Positions 1-8,676 of a stretch of 64,000 bases of DNA are shown in pieces. The position numbers and the translations under genes were made by a program. Every line of letters starts with the position of its first letter. Positions within the stretch are counted from its first letter, which is position 1. The notes beneath the pieces were generated by a model. It did not search any database. It saw nothing but the letters and a program-made list of their open reading frames with translations, and was not told the origin of the DNA. The DNA comes from Chloroflexota bacterium (lineage in GTDB: Bacteria; Chloroflexota; Dehalococcoidia; Lucifugimonadales; UBA3495). The stretch lies in NCBI GenBank assembly GCA_028875055.1, contig JAPPGG010000014.1:72722-136721 (forward strand), read 5' to 3'.

Positions 1-1284
1 GATTACCAGCTCCCTGGCCTTCTTGGCAGCTTCCCTGGCCCGCTGGGAGGTAAGACACTTCTCGACGATTTGCTTGCTTTCTACCGGGTGCTCTTCCAGG
101 TACCGGGCCAGACCCTCGCTGACCACGGAATCAACTATGCTGCGGACTTCGGCGTTCCCCAGCTTGGTCTTGGTCTGGCCTTCGAACTGGGGATTGGTCA
201 GCTTGACGCTGATCACGGCTGCCAGACCTTCCCGCACATCTTCACCGGCAAGATTGGGCTGGTCGTCCTTGATGAAGTTGTTCTTGCGGGTGTAGTCGTT
301 GATTACCCTGGTCAGGGCGGTGCGAAAGCCTGTCAGGTGGCTGCCGCCTTCCTGGGTGTTGATGCAGTTGGCGAAGGAAATCACCGACTCGGTAAAGCTG
401 TCGTTGTACTGGATGGCGACCTCGACGGAAGTCTCATCCTGGGTCTTTTCATAATAGAAGGGGGACTGCTGGAAGACGCGGCGATGCTTGTTTACGTTTC
501 GGACCAGGTTGGCAATTCCACCATCGAAATAGTAGGTCCTTTCAATGTCACCGCGACGCTGGGCCCGGTGCCACTGGCTGACGAAACGAATCTCCAGCCC
601 CTTGTTCAAATAGGCAATCTCTTTGAAGTGACCTATCAGGGTCTCAAAATCGTACTCAATGTCCGGAAAAATCTCGGAATCCGGCCGGAAGGTTATGGTG
701 GTACCATGCCGGGGTGTACGCTTACCCTTGGCGACCTCGGAGGTTGGTATCCCCTGGCAGTATTCCTGGTGGTGGATGTAACCGTCCCGGTGAACCTCCG
801 CTTTCAGATAGGAAGACAGGCCATTCACCACCGAGCCACCCACGCCGTGCAGCCCGCCGGTAACCTTATAGGCCCCGCCACCGAACTTGCCGCCAGCGTG
901 AAGTGTGGTCATAACGGTCTCGAGGCCGGACTTTCCGGTAGCCGGGTGGATGTCCACGGGGATGCCCCGTCCATCATCGGAGATGGAAATCAGACCATCC
1001 TCGGAAAGAGTCAGGTCAACCCGGGTGCAGTACCCAGCCATGGCTTCGTCCACGGCGTTGTCAAGAATTTCGTATATGAGGTGGTGCAGTCCCCGCTGGT
1101 CGGTACTGCCAATGTACATTCCGGGGCGAACGCGTACCGCCTCAAGGCCTTCCAGCACCTGGATGTCCTTGGCGGTATATTCACGGTCCTCTTCCTCCTG
1201 GACCGCAACGGTGGCAGCCGCCTGGCCGTTTATCTCTGCGACTACGGGTGGAAGTTCGGGGGTAGCAGATTCCTGTTCCGCCAT
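1..1284 (-). CDS. gyrB: DNA gyrase subunit B, N-terminal part (truncated by window edge)
   Basis: This gene encodes the ATPase/transducer half of gyrase B, which powers negative supercoiling of DNA with GyrA. The leftward frame is open from an ATG at 1284 to base 1, about 428 codons, so the C-terminal TOPRIM part lies outside the window. Visible GHKL motifs are YTAKDIQVLEGLEAVRVRPG near residues 36-55, the EILDNAVDEA helix with the catalytic Glu and Mg-binding Asn, and the DDGRGIP nucleotide-binding loop. The last visible residues (SQRAREAAKKARELVI) match the GyrB segment before TOPRIM. AAGGA lies about 7 bases before the ATG; an in-frame ATG at 1299 is a less likely start. A 415-codon rightward ORF on the other strand is its shadow. 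Confidence 0.96.
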   Translation of the reverse strand, partial: MAEQESATPELPPVVAEINGQAAATVAVQEEEDREYTAKDIQVLEGLEAVRVRPGMYIGSTDQRGLHHLIYEILDNAVDEAMAGYCTRVDLTLSEDGLISISDDGRGIPVDIHPATGKSGLETVMTTLHAGGKFGGGAYKVTGGLHGVGGSVVNGLSSYLKAEVHRDGYIHHQEYCQGIPTSEVAKGKRTPRHGTTITFRPDSEIFPDIEYDFETLIGHFKEIAYLNKGLEIRFVSQWHRAQRRGDIERTYYFDGGIANLVRNVNKHRRVFQQSPFYYEKTQDETSVEVAIQYNDSFTESVISFANCINTQEGGSHLTGFRTALTRVINDYTRKNNFIKDDQPNLAGEDVREGLAAVISVKLTNPQFEGQTKTKLGNAEVRSIVDSVVSEGLARYLEEHPVESKQIVEKCLTSQRAREAAKKARELVI

Positions 1285-1672
1285 CAATCGTCCTTGCATG
1301 TAATTAACCGTCCCTAAAATAGTTTCGAGGCGGTCTCCGCCGTCACCAATGCAACCCCTCGCGGGGCGCCCACTCCCCAACCCTGACCATGCTCAGACAG
1401 TTGAATCGCCGGATTGGTTGGTCCGATTGAGGCCGGAAAGCACAAATTAGGTTGAGCTATCTGTCAAAAGGTGTGGATTTGCCGTGGTTGATAATTTGTG
1501 ATTTGTTTCATTATACCACATTCGTATCTGATTCGCCCTACTTCAGATACGGACTGCTGCGGTCCCGGAGCGCTGGTTCGTGGCATTGCCCGCACCCCAT
1601 CCGGCAAAGAGTAACCCACCTGAAGATGACCAGATCCTTGCCACGAAAATGCTCCGACGTGGGTGTCCTGTC
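1285..1672. other. Intergenic region upstream of gyrB
   Basis: No gene is supported here. The region holds the gyrB promoter and dyad described separately, and a small GC hairpin at 1329-1341 (GGCGG/CCGCC) that would lie in the gyrB leader. A 75-codon leftward ORF at 1464-1691 matches no family I recognise and lies across the promoter, so I do not call it. Confidence 0.6.
1510..1551 (-). promoter_or_regulatory. Putative gyrB promoter with an 8-bp inverted repeat over the -35 region
   Basis: On the minus strand a perfect TATAAT lies at 1515-1510. The matching -35 position (1538-1533) reads GGGCGA, which is poor. A perfect dyad, CGTATCTG-N13-CAGATACG, occupies 1523-1551 and brackets that -35 region. 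A dyad at this place is where an activator or repressor would be expected to act. Transcription from here would give a leader of about 220 bases before gyrB. Confidence 0.45.
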
Positions 1673-2110
1673 TCAGGCGGAAAAGTAACAAACTCCGGAG
1701 CGGTAGCTTTCCAGGGCCAGGGTCACGGCCTGAAAGAGGGGTTGGGGCAGATCGTCCAGGGGAAACCAGCCTGACTGGGAAAAGGCTTCCGGCTCGGCGA
1801 GTCGGGGCTCCTGGTCGCCGATTTCACCCAGAAACTCTACGTCCACGTAGTGCCGGTCGTAGGCGACAATGTTGCTGACACAGAGGAACTTCAGGTCGCC
1901 CACTATCAAGCCCAGCTCTTCCAGGGCCTCCCGCCGCGCACACTCCTCCAGGGTCTCACCCCATTCCAGGTGGCCACCGGCGGAAGCCCAGGTACCCTCT
2001 CCGTGGGCGCCCTGCCGCCTGGCCAGAAAGACACTGTCTTCCCGCACAAACACCACGCCCACGCCTACCAGCGGCCTGCCAAGTTCCTGGGTCACTCCCA
2101 AAGTATACAC
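1673..2110 (-). CDS. Nudix hydrolase
   Basis: A 145-residue Nudix-fold hydrolase that would cleave nucleoside diphosphates linked to another group. It resembles MTH2/NUDT15-type house-cleaning enzymes. The Nudix box G-x5-E-x7-R-E-x2-E-E-x-G is intact (GGHLEWGETLEECARRE followed by ALEELG, around residues 45-68). The length is that of a single-domain enzyme. The first in-frame start is GTG at 2110. The purine-rich AAGGGGGG at 2119-2112 sits almost against it, so the TTG at 2101 or GTG at 2095 could be the true start. It diverges from trpS. The substrate cannot be read from the sequence. Confidence 0.88.
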   Translation of the reverse strand: MYTLGVTQELGRPLVGVGVVFVREDSVFLARRQGAHGEGTWASAGGHLEWGETLEECARREALEELGLIVGDLKFLCVSNIVAYDRHYVDVEFLGEIGDQEPRLAEPEAFSQSGWFPLDDLPQPLFQAVTLALESYRSGVCYFSA

Positions 2111-2198
2111 ACCCCCCTTGCGAGCTTAAAGGTGTCTGGTGTCAGTAATGGACCAGTATTATGTTGCCCCGTACTTCTTCAACGTGCTAGACTTTCGA

Positions 2199-2225
2199 TT
2201 GACTTGGTTGCGAATATCGTAAACT
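2199..2225 (+). promoter_or_regulatory. Weak candidate promoter for trpS
   Basis: TTGACT at 2199-2204 and TAAACT at 2220-2225 are separated by 15 bases, shorter than the usual 17. They lie about 47 bases before the trpS start in the divergent spacer with the Nudix gene. No leader peptide, T-box or trp terminator structure was seen. Confidence 0.3.
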
Positions 2226-2271
2226 TAACCCCAGATACCATCAGTGCTACTGGCGCTTCGAGAACGACAAC

Positions 2272-3306
2272 ATGGTTTCAGAAAGCAAGGCTTCAAATAC
2301 TGCTCAAGGCACTATCCTGTCGGGAATGAGGCCCACGGGGAAGCTGCACCTGGGAAACTACCTGGGAGCTTTGGACAACTGGGTAAGGCTGCAGGACGAC
2401 TACCGGTGCATTTACAGCATCGTTGATATTCACGCCCTCACCACCGTCGAGGACCCGGGCGAAGTAGCCAACATCCAGCCCAACATCCACGAAATGGCCC
2501 TGGACTGGCTGGCGGCGGGTGTCGATCCAGAACGGAGCATAGTCTTTATTCAGTCCCACGTCCCCGAAGTTATGGCCCTGCACACCCTGCTGAGCATGGT
2601 GACGCCCCTGGGCTGGCTGCTGAGAGTCCCCACCTTCAAAGAGAAGGTCCGGCAAATGGACGAGACCGAGGAGAGCGTCAATTACGGACTGGTCGGCTAC
2701 CCGGTGCTGCAGACCGCTGACATCATCATTTACAAGGCAGACACGGTACCTGTGGGCCAGGACCAGCTGCCTCACCTGGAACTTGCCCGGGAGATCGTGC
2801 GGCGTTTCAATTTCCGATTCGGCGACACCTTTCCTGAGCCCCAGGCAAAGCTGACCGAGGCCCCGCTCATCCTGGGGCTGGAAGGCCAGCAAAAGATGAG
2901 CAAATCACTGGACAATCACATCGACCTGGCATCTACCGCAGAGGAGACCACCCAGCGGGTGCTGACCGCGTTCACCGACCCGCAACGCCAGCGCCGCAGC
3001 GACCCCGGCCGCCCCGAGGTGTGCAACGTTTATTCCCTGCACAAGATATTCAGCTCGGCCCGGGACATCGATCAGGTCTATTCCGAGTGTACGACCGCCC
3101 AGCGTGGGTGTGTGGACTGCAAGCGTCATCTGGCCGGCAGCGTGAATGACTTCCTGGAGCCTCTGAGGGAGCGCCGGCGCGAGCTGGAAGAGAAACCGGA
3201 CTACGTGCGAGAAGTTCTCTTCGAGGGCGGCAAGAGGGCCCGAGCCATCGCTCGCGAGACCATTGCCGAAGTTTACGAAAAGATGGGACTTGGGCAACCG
3301 GTTTAG
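2272..3306 (+). CDS. trpS: Tryptophan--tRNA ligase
   Basis: A class I aminoacyl-tRNA synthetase that charges tRNA-Trp. It has 344 residues, a normal length for bacterial TrpRS. The HIGH-type motif is TGKLHLGNYLG (HLGN at residues 26-29) and the second signature KMSKS is at residues 208-212. The tryptophan/ATP pocket segment DIHALTT and the C-terminal anticodon-binding helices are present. The ATG at 2272 has no strong Shine-Dalgarno sequence but puts HLGN at the expected distance from the N terminus. The gene is followed after 66 bases by an inositol-monophosphatase-family gene on the same strand. Confidence 0.97.
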   Translation: MVSESKASNTAQGTILSGMRPTGKLHLGNYLGALDNWVRLQDDYRCIYSIVDIHALTTVEDPGEVANIQPNIHEMALDWLAAGVDPERSIVFIQSHVPEVMALHTLLSMVTPLGWLLRVPTFKEKVRQMDETEESVNYGLVGYPVLQTADIIIYKADTVPVGQDQLPHLELAREIVRRFNFRFGDTFPEPQAKLTEAPLILGLEGQQKMSKSLDNHIDLASTAEETTQRVLTAFTDPQRQRRSDPGRPEVCNVYSLHKIFSSARDIDQVYSECTTAQRGCVDCKRHLAGSVNDFLEPLRERRRELEEKPDYVREVLFEGGKRARAIARETIAEVYEKMGLGQPV

Positions 3307-3372
3307 AGTTCAGGAGCCATTTGAAGAAGGGACAGGCAGGCCTGCCTGCTTCCGCGCGGCCAGGAATAACAA

Positions 3373-4200
3373 ATGAGCCAGCCAAACAGCGAGACAATCC
3401 CACCATCCAGAAGCGGACGATCAGCCCAGGATGTTTCCGTGGAGGCTGCCCGCAGCGCCGGCCGGTTGATAAGGGAGCGGTTCCTGACGGAAAAGGAGGT
3501 CAGGTTCAAGGGAAGGGCCGATATCGTCACTGACGTGGACCTGGCCGCCGAGCGAATCATACTGGACCTGGTTCAGGAGGAGTACCCCGACTTCAGCATC
3601 CTCTCCGAGGAGTCCAGTCCCGTGGAAACCGGCTCGCCCTTTCGGTGGGTGATAGACCCCATCGACGGCACCCGCAACTTTGCCGAGGGGATACCTCACT
3701 TCTGCGTCGTCGTGGCCCTGGCCCGGGACGATCAAACGGTACTGGGCGTAACCTACGACCCCATTAAGGAAGAGACCTTTACGGCGGAAGCAGGCAAGGG
3801 CGCCTTCCTCAACGGCGAACCTATGTCAGTGTCTGACCGGGGGGAAATTCCTGACTGCGTCCTGAGTTTCGACCTGGGTTACTACGACGACAAGGCGGCC
3901 ACGGCCCTGGACATGATCCGGCACCTCTGGCCGGGATTCCAGACCATGCGACTGCTGGGCTCGTCGGCGCTGGGCATGGCCTACGCCGCGGCAGGCCGAG
4001 TTGACCTCTACTTTCATCATTCACTCTCACCGTGGGACAGCGCCAGCGGTCTGTTGCTGGCCCGGGAAGCTGGCGGCAACGTGGTGGACCGCCAGGGGAA
4101 CGACGCCAATCTCTTCACACCTAGCGTGATCGTCTCCAGCCAGCGCCTTATCGACCGGTTTCTTGAGGCCACCGACGGGCTTGCCTGGCGACAGGGGTGA
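3373..4200 (+). CDS. Inositol monophosphatase family protein
   Basis: A Mg-dependent sugar/inositol phosphate phosphatase of the IMPase/FBPase/CysQ superfamily, 275 residues. Metal-binding motifs are intact: Glu79-Glu80 in the SEESS stretch, DPIDGT at residues 95-100, and SPWDSASG followed by EAGG near residue 215. SuhB, HisN-type histidinol-phosphatase and CysQ share these motifs, so the substrate is open. AGGA about 8 bases before the ATG supports the start. It may be co-transcribed with trpS. With the PimA-like glycosyltransferase and CDP-alcohol enzyme near 25 kb it could belong to an inositol-lipid route, but that is inference. Confidence 0.88.
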   Translation: MSQPNSETIPPSRSGRSAQDVSVEAARSAGRLIRERFLTEKEVRFKGRADIVTDVDLAAERIILDLVQEEYPDFSILSEESSPVETGSPFRWVIDPIDGTRNFAEGIPHFCVVVALARDDQTVLGVTYDPIKEETFTAEAGKGAFLNGEPMSVSDRGEIPDCVLSFDLGYYDDKAATALDMIRHLWPGFQTMRLLGSSALGMAYAAAGRVDLYFHHSLSPWDSASGLLLAREAGGNVVDRQGNDANLFTPSVIVSSQRLIDRFLEATDGLAWRQG

Positions 4201-4461
4201 CAACTCGCCGTCGGCCTCCTCTGGCGGCGATCACCCGCCAGCTGTCGGGCTAACCCTGACCTGATTGCGGTATTCGTGTGCTGAGTCCGGCCAGCACATC
4301 CGAGATCTCCGACCACCACGCGCCGTTCCCGTTCTCAAACTGTTCTTCAACTGTCGCCACGCCCCAGCCCATTAACCCTGGAATTCCTCTCCGGGCCTGC
4401 CCGCCAGGCTATTCAAGCAGTTCTTCTCGGGACCATATCGAGGCACAACTGCCGCCGGGGA

Positions 4462-5667
4462 CTACTGGCATACAACTACGCCGGATTCCACCAGCGAATC
4501 TATCTCACCATCCGCGTACCCCGCATCTGAAAGGACTTCCCGGCTGTGCTCTCCCAGGGCCGGCGCCCTTCGACGCACACTTCCCGGCGTCTCCGAAAGT
4601 TTGACTGGTACTCCGATGTTTCGCAGGGTCCCCAGTTCTCCGTCCTCCAGATTCACGACCATGTTCCTGGCGTGGACCTGGGGGTCCTCATAGACCTGTT
4701 CCATGTTGTAAATGGGGCCAGCGACCACGCCCGCCTGCTCCAGCGTTTCCAGCCAGTAACCGGTGGTCTGCTGGCAGAGGGTGGCCTCCAGCAACACCGC
4801 CAGTTCCTTCTCTCGGGCCTTCCGGTCCCCGGGCCGGCGAAATCTCTCGTCTTCAATCAGGTGTTCCAGCCCAGTGGCGCGGCAGAATTGCTCCCACGTG
4901 GCTTGCGTCGCGGCGCCGATGTTAATGTATCCGTCGCTGGTGCGCAGGGCCTGATAGGGGGCTGAAACCCGGTGGGCGGAGCCCAGGGGACCCGGTATCT
5001 CGCCCTCAGAGAAGTACAGGGCCGACTCCCAGATGGTGTAGAAGATGCCGGCCTCCATTAGGGAGGCGTCAACCATCTGCCCTTTTCCGGTCTTGAGGGC
5101 ATGGATGTAGGCGCTGAGTATGCCGAAAGCAGCCTGCGTTCCCGCCGAGATGTCGGTAATGGGCACGCCCACCTTGGCGGGGGGCCCGTCGGGAAACCCG
5201 GTGATGCTCATCAGGCCGCTCATGCCCTGCGCCACCAGGTCAAAACCGCCCCGACTCCGGTAGGGACCGGTGGCGCCAAATCCCGATATGCAGCAGTAAA
5301 CCAGGCCAGGTTTAATCTCGGACAGGCTGGCATATCCCAAACCAAGGCGGTCCATCACACCCGGCCTGAAGTTTTCCACAACTACATCAGCATCCTTAAG
5401 CAGTCGCTTAAAGACTTCCTGCCCCGCGCCATCTCGTAAATTCAGGGCAAGGCTGCGTTTGTTTCGGTTCAGGGCCAGAAATCCTGAGGCCCATTCTCCG
5501 GTGAAGGGCGGCCCCATGCGGCGCGTGTCGTCTCCCCCGTCAGGCTTCTCAACCTTAATGACGTTGGCTCCCATGTCCGCCAGCAGCATGGTGCATACGG
5601 GCCCCGCCATAATCTGCGTTAAATCAAGGACTGTCATACCTTCGAGAGGCAGCTTGCCACTGTTCAT
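4462..5667 (-). CDS. CaiB/BaiF (family III) CoA-transferase
   Basis: A family III acyl-CoA transferase of the formyl-CoA:oxalate, CaiB and succinyl-CoA:(R)-benzylsuccinate type, which moves CoA between carboxylic acids through an aspartyl-CoA anhydride. Its 401 residues are typical. Visible features are the N-terminal fold LEGMTVLDLTQIMAGP, the nucleotide-fold segment around LLADMGANVIKVE, the VENFRPGVMDRLG stretch, and GGFDLVAQ with the presumed catalytic Asp143. AGGAG lies about 10 bases before the ATG at 5667. It diverges from the radical SAM gene and converges with the IMPase gene across 261 bases that hold nothing recognisable. The acid substrate is not predictable here. Confidence 0.92.
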   Translation of the reverse strand: MNSGKLPLEGMTVLDLTQIMAGPVCTMLLADMGANVIKVEKPDGGDDTRRMGPPFTGEWASGFLALNRNKRSLALNLRDGAGQEVFKRLLKDADVVVENFRPGVMDRLGLGYASLSEIKPGLVYCCISGFGATGPYRSRGGFDLVAQGMSGLMSITGFPDGPPAKVGVPITDISAGTQAAFGILSAYIHALKTGKGQMVDASLMEAGIFYTIWESALYFSEGEIPGPLGSAHRVSAPYQALRTSDGYINIGAATQATWEQFCRATGLEHLIEDERFRRPGDRKAREKELAVLLEATLCQQTTGYWLETLEQAGVVAGPIYNMEQVYEDPQVHARNMVVNLEDGELGTLRNIGVPVKLSETPGSVRRRAPALGEHSREVLSDAGYADGEIDSLVESGVVVCQ

Positions 5668-5808
5668 ACTGCAGGTACTCCTACACGTCGCACGCTGGCT
5701 AGCGGGGTCCGTCTAAAAGAGGCGCGCGATACCTCCAGAAGTATAACTTACCCTGAAGGTGAAACGTTGCCGGCGCCCTTGGTTTACAATTGAATGAAGG
5801 AGGGCTTA

Positions 5809-5868
5809 ATGACCACAAGGAAATTGCCCTGCCCTCGAACCCCCAATCCTGTAATGGAGAGCCCATGA
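5809..5868 (+). CDS. Short upstream ORF overlapping the radical SAM start
   Basis: A 19-codon ORF starts at ATG 5809 with an unusually good Shine-Dalgarno (AAGGAGGG, 5797-5804) four bases before it. It ends in a TGA whose first two bases are the TG of the ATG of the next gene (ATGA at 5865-5868). The predicted peptide is MTTRKLPCPRTPNPVMESP, with no recognised family. The arrangement fits a translated leader that delivers ribosomes to the radical SAM start by termination-reinitiation. It could also be coincidental. Confidence 0.4.
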   Translation: MTTRKLPCPRTPNPVMESP

Positions 5869-7313
5869 CAAACACCAACCACCCGGCGGAAACTCCCCGG
5901 GTCAAGCAGGACGCCAACTACATTTTTCATGAGCTGACGCGCAGCATTTGTCCTGAATGCAAGACTGTTATCGACGCCCAGATAATCCTGCGGGATAACC
6001 GGGTGTATATGCGGAAGCGCTGCCCCGACCACGGGTGGTTCGAAGGGCTGATCAGTTCCGACGCAAAGATGTATGTGGACTCCATCGGCTTTAACAAACC
6101 TGGTACGATTCCCCTGGATTTCAGCACCGAGGTGGACAAGGGGTGCCCCCTGGACTGCGGCCTTTGCCCGGAACACAAGCAACATATCTGCCTGGGACTG
6201 ATCGAAGTCAACACCAACTGCAACCTCAACTGCCCGGTATGCTTCGCCAACGCCGGAATTGGCTACAGCCTGACTCTGGAGCAGGTTGAAGGCATGCTGG
6301 ACCGTTTCGTGGAAATCGAGGGAGACCCGGAGGTTGTCCAGTTCAGCGGCGGTGAACCAACCATCCATCCCGACCTCCCGGCAATGATTCAGGCGGCCAG
6401 GGACCGGGGTATCCGGCAGGTGATGGTCAACACCAATGGGGTAAGGCTGGCCCGGGACGACCGGTTTCTCCAGGTTATGGCAGCATTGAAACCGGTCATT
6501 TACTTCCAGTTCGATGGGCTTCGGCGCGAGACGTACCAGACCATCCGAGGGGAGGACCTGCTGGACATCAAACTGAGGGCGCTGGACCGGCTTCAAGAGG
6601 CGGGACTGGATGCAGTGCTGGTTGCGGCCATCGAACATGGGGTCAACGTTGACGAAGCGGGCGCCATCGTTGAGTTCGGCCTCCAGCACCCCGCAGTCAG
6701 AGGCGTTGTCCTTCAGCCGGTCACCCATGTGGGTCGCCACATACCCTTCGATCCCATGAAACGGGTGACCATTCCCGACGTCATCCACGGCATTGTGGAG
6801 CAGACTGCGGGAAAGTTCGTACTGGAAGACTTCGTGCCCGTTCCCTGCTGCTTCCCCACTTGCCAGGTAAATTCCTACGCCTATGTTGATGGTGACCGGG
6901 TTACTCCCCTGCCTCGTCTATTGAAAGTTGACGACTACCTGGACTACATCACCAATGTGGCGCTTCCGAAGGTGCCGGAGGCGGCGGCAATCCGTGAAGC
7001 CCTGGAGAGTCTGTGGTCAGCCTCTGCCGTGCCGGGATCCGACAAGGCAGCCAAGCAGTTCGAATGCGCCTGCGGCACCGGCCTGAAGTTACCCTTTGGC
7101 AGCGAGCACTTGAACAAGCACATATTTCAGATTGCTATCAAAGACTTCCTGGATGCCTATACCTTCAACGTAAAACAGGTAATGAAGTGCTGCGTGGCAG
7201 TCCTCGTCCCGGACGGACGGGCCATTCCTTTTTGCGCCTACAACTCGGTGGGCTACCGGGAAGAGGTTCGGGAGCAGCTGACATCGCGCCAGAGGATGGC
7301 TCGGGATGCTTGA
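5865..7313 (+). CDS. Multi-cysteine radical SAM protein, Tes (MJ0619)/TrsS-like
   Basis: A 482-residue radical SAM enzyme with an ordered set of cysteine motifs. Cys29-x2-Cys32 and Cys53-P-D-His56 form a rubredoxin- or zinc-ribbon-like N terminus. Cys94-P-L-D-Cys98-G-L-Cys101-P-E-H follows, then the radical SAM triad Cys119-x3-Cys123-x2-Cys126-F. SGGEPT lies near residue 160, CCFPTC at 328-333, and late cysteines at 401, 403, 442, 443 and 457. This order matches the family that contains archaeal tetraether lipid synthase and the bacterial (seleno)protein TrsS; no in-frame TGA is present. ATG 5865 is preferred over a TTG at 5790 because GGAG lies 5 bases upstream and the extension is not family-like. 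It overlaps the methyltransferase gene by 8 bases. The substrate is unknown. Confidence 0.85.
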   Translation: MTNTNHPAETPRVKQDANYIFHELTRSICPECKTVIDAQIILRDNRVYMRKRCPDHGWFEGLISSDAKMYVDSIGFNKPGTIPLDFSTEVDKGCPLDCGLCPEHKQHICLGLIEVNTNCNLNCPVCFANAGIGYSLTLEQVEGMLDRFVEIEGDPEVVQFSGGEPTIHPDLPAMIQAARDRGIRQVMVNTNGVRLARDDRFLQVMAALKPVIYFQFDGLRRETYQTIRGEDLLDIKLRALDRLQEAGLDAVLVAAIEHGVNVDEAGAIVEFGLQHPAVRGVVLQPVTHVGRHIPFDPMKRVTIPDVIHGIVEQTAGKFVLEDFVPVPCCFPTCQVNSYAYVDGDRVTPLPRLLKVDDYLDYITNVALPKVPEAAAIREALESLWSASAVPGSDKAAKQFECACGTGLKLPFGSEHLNKHIFQIAIKDFLDAYTFNVKQVMKCCVAVLVPDGRAIPFCAYNSVGYREEVREQLTSRQRMARDA

Positions 7314-8124
7314 CGGTCCGTCCGGCGCTGAGGCCAAGGCCTGCTGCGCCGACCTTTACCGGTCGGGCCTGGCCCGCCTGCTCCTGGGTGACACTCTTCA
7401 CCCAGGGGGGTTGCGGCTCACGAATCGTCTCGGCCGGCTGATGGGCCTGGAACGAGACTGGTGGGTGGCAGACCTGGCCTCCGGGACCGGCGCCAGCGCC
7501 GCCGCAATCTCCCGAGCCTTTCATTGTCGAGTCATTGGCATAGAGTACGGCCGCGAAGCCGTACTGGAGGCTCGGAACACTACGGAGAGCTCCCCAGTGC
7601 CATCTCGGGCCTGGTTCGCCCAGGGGGACGCCGAGTCCCCACCACTGAGACCCCAGGCCCTGGACGCTGTGCTTGCGGAGTGCTCGCTTAGCGTCTTTCC
7701 CGACAAGCAGCGGACAATCGGGCGCGCTGTGGATCTGCTGAAGTCCGGTGGGAGAATCGGCATCAGCGACGTGACCGTCGAACCGGGTTGCCTTCCCTCC
7801 CAGTTGAACAATTCCCTGGGCCAGATGCTGTGCGTGACCGGGGCACTGGGGAAGGACCAGTACGGCAAACTATTGGTCGGCGCCGGTATGGTTAACCTCT
7901 ATTCGGAAGACGCCTCGGGTTATGTCGCTGAACTGCTGAACAGGATCAAGTCAGGCATCTCAACCCTCAGCCTGCTGGATTTAGCCGCCCCGGCCATTTC
8001 CGAACCCTCAGAATTTCGGGACCTCCCGGCTGGGTACGACTGGGGAGGGTTAATTGACCTGTTGATTGACCTGGTGGACCAAGGGCTGCTGGGCTACCGG
8101 CTTTACGTTGCCGAAAAGCCGTAA
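7306..8124 (+). CDS. Class I SAM-dependent methyltransferase paired with the radical SAM gene
   Basis: A 272-residue Rossmann-fold methyltransferase. The AdoMet loop is DLASGTGASAAA near residue 57, followed by the acidic GIEYG turn and AQGDAE, with motif IV near LAECSLSVF. The N terminus carries a Cys-Cys pair and an LLGDTLHPGGLRLT segment seen in ArsM-like and DVU_1556/TrsM-like methyltransferases. That resemblance is from memory. After the Rossmann core comes a helical region of about 100 residues with no assigned domain. The ATG lies inside the end of the radical SAM gene (ATGCTTGA, 7306-7313), so the two are translationally coupled and probably act on the same substrate. Confidence 0.85.
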   Translation: MLDGPSGAEAKACCADLYRSGLARLLLGDTLHPGGLRLTNRLGRLMGLERDWWVADLASGTGASAAAISRAFHCRVIGIEYGREAVLEARNTTESSPVPSRAWFAQGDAESPPLRPQALDAVLAECSLSVFPDKQRTIGRAVDLLKSGGRIGISDVTVEPGCLPSQLNNSLGQMLCVTGALGKDQYGKLLVGAGMVNLYSEDASGYVAELLNRIKSGISTLSLLDLAAPAISEPSEFRDLPAGYDWGGLIDLLIDLVDQGLLGYRLYVAEKP

Positions 8125-8676
8125 GAGAGCCGCCGGCCCAGTCTCAACCCGGTGAGAGATTGAAAGGGACCAGGTTTTGGCGGTCAAACGTCTCCCAAAT
8201 CCACAACTCCGGGCACAAAGGCCTGGCGGGGCAGTCGCACCCCATGCTGCCAATGATGGCCTGAATATCAAGAATTCAAACTCGATGCAAACAGTCACTT
8301 GGGACCTCAATTCGTACCTGGATGCGTCCTCCTGGCGATGGTGAAAGGGCAAGGATAATGGGTTCCACGCACTCATCCCAAGGGCTTCCATCCGAGAAAG
8401 CCGATTGTCTGCGGCAGACCGGGACTATCGCCGTTTGTTCCCGTGCATCCTCTAGTCACTGGTTCCACGGTGAACGGGGGTAACGCAGCGCGGGAAGGGG
8501 GAAGCGTCCGCCGTTGGAAGCTGAACCATGCGACGGAACGAATTTGGGGCAAGCCCGGATTGCCCTGAATTGAAAGGCCAATCCCTATATTTCGGCCCCG
8601 ATGAATGCTATATTACCTGACAGTGTTATCAATCAAGCAATGAGATGAAGTGCCTGCTTCACAAGGGTCGTGACCA
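8125..8676. other. Gene-free stretch of about 550 bases
   Basis: No coding frame with family resemblance was found on either strand. The only structure noted is a small hairpin GTCTG-CGG-CAGAC at 8407-8419. A TATATT at 8609-8614 could be the -10 of the next gene, but no convincing -35 lies 16-18 bases upstream. No terminator with a T-tract follows the methyltransferase. Confidence 0.5.

Noticed and set aside
70-1317. A 415-codon rightward ORF over the left edge
   Set aside because: It is antisense to gyrB, whose leftward frame has clear GHKL motifs. The rightward product has no family likeness.
5784-6788. A 334-codon leftward ORF
   Set aside because: It is antisense to the radical SAM gene, whose cysteine motifs are unmistakable.
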